Shown here piece by piece: positions 13,096-15,275 of a stretch of DNA of 15,275 bases. The notes under the pieces were generated by a model, which saw nothing but the letters and a program-made list of their open reading frames with translations, was not told where the DNA came from and did no database searches. Every line of letters starts with the position of its first letter. Position 1 is the first letter of the stretch. The stretch is from the NCBI GenBank assembly GCA_964645585.1, contig CAZYAN010000071.1, forward strand, positions 1-15,275, written 5' to 3'. Both the position numbers and the translations under genes were made by a program. This stretch comes from DATGSL01 sp964645585. GTDB taxonomy: Bacteria > Verrucomicrobiota > Verrucomicrobiia > Opitutales > T3Sed10-336.

Positions 13096-13662
13096 TTAAA
13101 ATCGTTTATCCTTGCGCAAGTGAATGATCAGGATCTCGGAGTCTTCGAGCGCTTCATACGTGTGATCGAGAATCGCGTCAAATTGGATTGCGTCGCCGGG
13201 GCCGAGGGTGTGTGTCTCGGCGGGAAGGCGAAAGAGAATCTTGCCGGCGAGCACCCAGCAGACCTCGTAGTCATCGCGATGCACTTCCGGGCGCGAAAGC
13301 TGGGAACCGGCTTTCGCGCGTGCATGCTGGGCGCGAACGTTTCCGTATTGAATCGAATCAAAAGTAAAGCCGCCGGCGCGGTGGATCGTGGCGGATTTTT
13401 TGTGCGCGGTGCGCGATTCCGCGAGACTGAGGAGATCGGTCGCGCTCATGCCGAAAACGCGGCTCAGGCGAAAGAGGGTTTCGAGTTCGGCCGTGGTTTG
13501 GTTGCGCTCCAGTTTGGAAATCACGGCGGGCGACACGCCCGATTGACCGGAGACTTGCGCAATGCTTAACTCATTGTTCTTTCTCAGCGTGCGCAGGATT
13601 GAAAAGTCATACATTGCCGTCCCGTTTCTTCCGTTCTTAGACTTTTTTTGCGGACGGGCCAT
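13096..13662 (-). CDS. XRE family transcriptional regulator with cupin sensor domain
   Basis: From the ATG at 13662 there are 188 residues. A lysine/arginine-rich start is followed by a helix-turn-helix of the XRE (HTH_3) type, about 20-76: L-R-K-N-N-E-L-S-I-A-Q-V-S-G-Q-S-G-V-S, then A-V-I-S-K-L-E-R-N-Q. The C-terminal domain (about 105-185) is a cupin_2 fold: H-R-D-D-Y-E-V-C-W-V-L-A-G-K-I, then L-G-P-G-D-A-I-Q-F-D, which would bind a small sugar-acid effector. It is the first gene of the leftward operon, so autoregulation is likely. It is also divergent from the aldolase gene, so it may control both. A GTG at 13698 would precede the likely transcription start; an ATG at 13614 is a shorter alternative that keeps the whole HTH. 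Confidence 0.88.
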   Translation of the reverse strand: MARPQKKSKNGRNGTAMYDFSILRTLRKNNELSIAQVSGQSGVSPAVISKLERNQTTAELETLFRLSRVFGMSATDLLSLAESRTAHKKSATIHRAGGFTFDSIQYGNVRAQHARAKAGSQLSRPEVHRDDYEVCWVLAGKILFRLPAETHTLGPGDAIQFDAILDHTYEALEDSEILIIHLRKDKRF

Positions 13663-13683
13663 GATTCTTAAAAGTTCTTGAGG

Positions 13684-13713
13684 AATATGAAAGTGCACAG
13701 AAAACTAAGTCAA
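13684..13713 (-). promoter_or_regulatory. Promoter of the uronide operon
   Basis: On the minus strand TTGACT (13713-13708) and CATATT (13689-13684) are 18 bp apart, with transcription expected near 13677, about 15 nt before the regulator's ATG at 13662. The palindrome GTGCAC (13694-13699) lies in the spacer and is a possible operator half. The region is the only gap between the divergent regulator and aldolase genes. Confidence 0.45.
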
Positions 13714-13739
13714 CGAAAATTAAGAGAGAGGCAGATTCC

Positions 13740-14366
13740 ATGAAGCAAATCGTACACACCCGTCTGGTTCCGGTAGCGGTGATTGACCGTCTCGAAGATG
13801 CGGTTCCTCTTGCTGATGCTTTGCGCGAAGGCGGCGTCGATGTGATCGAAGTGACTTTTCGAACGGAGGCGGCGCCGGAAGCGATTCGCCGAATCCGCGC
13901 GGCTCATCCGGAGATGCTGGTTGGCGCTGGGACGCTGCTTGACGTCTACCAGGTGGAGCAGGCGCGCGAGGCGGGTGCTCGGTTTGGTGTGTCGCCGGGA
14001 ATCAGCGATTCGGTCGTGATGAAAGCGATGACCGTTGAACTGCCGTTCATCCCGGGGGTGATGACGCCGTCGGAGGTGGAGAAAGCGCTTTCGCTCGGCT
14101 GCAAGCTGTTGAAGTTCTTTCCGGCGGAGGCGGCCGGGGGCGTGAAGATGTTGAAGGCGCTCGCTGGACCGTATGCGCATACCGGAGTTGAATTCATTCC
14201 GCTCGGAGGGATCAATCCGGCTAATGCACGCGAGTATCTGGACCTGCCGGTGGTGACGGCGATCGGCGGTTCGTGGTTTCTGGACCGGAAGCTGGTGCGT
14301 GCGGGAGAGTGGGCGCGAATTACTGAGTTGACGCGGGAGGCCGCGGCGATCGCGCGGAAGGCGTGA
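13740..14366 (+). CDS. eda: KDPG/KHG aldolase
   Basis: This enzyme cleaves 2-keto-3-deoxy-6-phosphogluconate to pyruvate and glyceraldehyde 3-phosphate (or acts on 4-hydroxy-2-oxoglutarate). It has 208 residues. Motifs are V-D-V-I-E-V-T-F-R-T (catalytic Glu37), G-A-G-T-L, F-G-V-S-P-G, P-F-I-P-G-V-M-T-P-S-E, and the Schiff-base lysine in K-L-L-K-F-F-P-A-E (Lys125). The end has P-L-G-G-I-N and I-G-G-S-W-F. GAGAGAGG (13724-13731) lies 8 nt before the ATG, the best ribosome site in this window. The gene diverges from the XRE-cupin regulator, with only 77 bp between their starts, and supplies the terminal step for the uronide operon. A kinase for KDG is not present here. Confidence 0.94.
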   Translation: MKQIVHTRLVPVAVIDRLEDAVPLADALREGGVDVIEVTFRTEAAPEAIRRIRAAHPEMLVGAGTLLDVYQVEQAREAGARFGVSPGISDSVVMKAMTVELPFIPGVMTPSEVEKALSLGCKLLKFFPAEAAGGVKMLKALAGPYAHTGVEFIPLGGINPANAREYLDLPVVTAIGGSWFLDRKLVRAGEWARITELTREAAAIARKA

Positions 14367-14479
14367 CCGGAATCGGTTGTTCGCGCAGGGCGAGCGTTCA
14401 ATCGAAAATGTCAAGGCGGGCCTCTGCGGCGCCAAGCGGGAGATTCGGCATTCCCGGGGGGCATGCGTCGATGGTTAAA

Positions 14480-15275
14480 TTATTCCTCGCTCGTTTTGGC
14501 CGCGTCGATCCAGGAGGCGAGCAACTTCCGCGCTGATTCTTCGGAGAATGCGCCCGGCAGCTGGAGGGTGCGGGTCTGCATTTCGCCGCCAATTGCGACG
14601 GCCGCGTGGTATTTGCCGGCGAGAAGAATAACGAAAAGGTTGCCGGAATGTTCCCGTGTAACCTCGGCCAATTGCTGGCCTCCCGCTTCGGATAACTGAA
14701 CGACAAGACTGGTAAACGGCTCGGTTTCCAAGCGGGCGCCAATGATCGAGCGGCCGTCCAGAAGCGGCGGAGTGCGCAGGTAAAGCACGCGGTTGCTGTT
14801 CGCGGGGCCCGTGTCGACAGCGAGAGCGTCGTCTGTCAGTTCGTCCTGTACCAGAGACAGCGTGAAGTCGTCTGGTTCGAGTTTGGCGGGGATGAAAACA
14901 GGATGATCGGGGATTCTGGCCGGAGATTCTTCGGACGCGTCTGATTCGAGATCGAGAATACGCTTCTGCAGGGTGGCGAGCCGGGGCAGAAGTGTGTTGA
15001 GGTCCTCCTGCGTTACGTTGGCCCCAAGGATCGGCCCGAGGCTCGCTTTGTGGATCGGGTAAACGCGCTCGCCATTGGGCAGCTCGATAAACGGCAGGCC
15101 GGTCAAGGATAGACTTTCAGGATCGAGATCGGCTTCCTTGTTAAACGCGACGATTGCTTCGTGGAAGGTCCGGACGTCATTGGGAATTCGACCTGCTTTG
15201 GCGGCCTCCTCCCAATTGACGTAATCGTTTGGGGGCAGGTCGAAGAGCCGGGTAAATAAATCGAGCACCTGTTGG
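14480..15275 (-). CDS. Partial protein with C-terminal SecD-P1-like domain (N-terminus outside window)
   Basis: The frame is open from the right window edge to a TAA at 14480. A GTG at 15268 is the first possible start, but the frame continues through it (Q-Q-V-L-D), so the gene probably begins outside. The N-terminal visible part is soluble-looking (L-F-D-L-P-P-N-D-Y-V-N-W-E-E-A) with a coiled stretch near residues 88-110. The last 110 residues resemble the SecD P1 head: L-L-D-G-R-S-I-I-G-A-R, then V-V-Q-L-S-E-A-G-G-Q-Q-L-A-E-V-T, then L-P-G-A-F-S-E-E-S-A-R-K-L. No transmembrane segment is visible and the protein ends right after this domain, so it is not SecD itself. Function is unknown. 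It converges on eda with a 113-bp gap, in which I see no strong terminator. Confidence 0.72.
   Translation of the reverse strand, partial: QQVLDLFTRLFDLPPNDYVNWEEAAKAGRIPNDVRTFHEAIVAFNKEADLDPESLSLTGLPFIELPNGERVYPIHKASLGPILGANVTQEDLNTLLPRLATLQKRILDLESDASEESPARIPDHPVFIPAKLEPDDFTLSLVQDELTDDALAVDTGPANSNRVLYLRTPPLLDGRSIIGARLETEPFTSLVVQLSEAGGQQLAEVTREHSGNLFVILLAGKYHAAVAIGGEMQTRTLQLPGAFSEESARKLLASWIDAAKTSEE

Noticed and set aside
14398..14742. 114-residue leftward ORF overlapping the SecD-like gene
   Set aside because: It lies in another frame of the SecD-P1-like coding sequence and has no recognisable domain; it is a shadow ORF.

Overview
The window looks like part of a chromosome from a Gram-negative, polysaccharide-degrading bacterium. 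Verrucomicrobiota (Opitutales-like) is my best guess. The guess rests on the particular SDR, Gfo/Idh/MocA and cupin subfamilies, a DUF4019 lipoprotein, four-helix-bundle debris with heptanucleotide arrays, and a GC-rich coding background (my visual estimate is high-50s percent). No rRNA, tRNA, CRISPR array, transposase or phage gene was seen.

Positions 1-6186 are a leftward block of largely conserved genes. In order of transcription they are an HD-domain CCA tRNA nucleotidyltransferase, TrkA and TrkH (K+ uptake gate and channel), a DUF4019 lipoprotein, a small exported membrane-anchored protein, and the start of a secreted protein that leaves the window. Positions 6187-6854 are non-coding and AT-rich. 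They carry phased A-tracts, a good sigma70-like promoter and two strong hairpins, the second followed by a T-run. This is either a ~100-nt small RNA or an attenuated leader for the rightward pair that follows: DAHP synthase (shikimate pathway) and malate dehydrogenase.

Positions 8972-14366 form a sugar-acid catabolic locus. A leftward operon contains an XRE-cupin regulator, a GH88 family unsaturated glucuronyl hydrolase, a metal-binding cupin, a Gfo/Idh/MocA oxidoreductase and an SDR oxidoreductase. A KDPG/KHG aldolase gene diverges from it. Together these suggest use of unsaturated uronides, with the last step being retro-aldol cleavage to pyruvate. The 2-keto-3-deoxygluconate kinase and the lyases must lie elsewhere. 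At the right edge is the C-terminal part of a leftward protein with a SecD-P1-like domain.

The most striking structure is at 9713-10058, between the Gfo/Idh/MocA and SDR genes. A 273-bp unit (9752-10024) has both ends starting AGTCTTT in inverted orientation, built from heptanucleotides (consensus GTCYTTG). It encloses the C-terminal half of a 23S-rRNA-intervening-sequence-type four-helix-bundle gene. At each end the unit abuts an inverted copy of the neighbouring host gene's terminal sequence. This gives a perfect 19-bp-arm palindrome on the SDR side and a 13-bp-arm, one-bulge palindrome on the oxidoreductase side. The insertion appears to have replaced the SDR's 5' end, so its N-terminus is now encoded by the repeat plus the foldback copy. 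I do not know this architecture as a described element. A second, unrelated heptanucleotide array (GATTTTT) lies at the GH88-cupin junction of the same operon.
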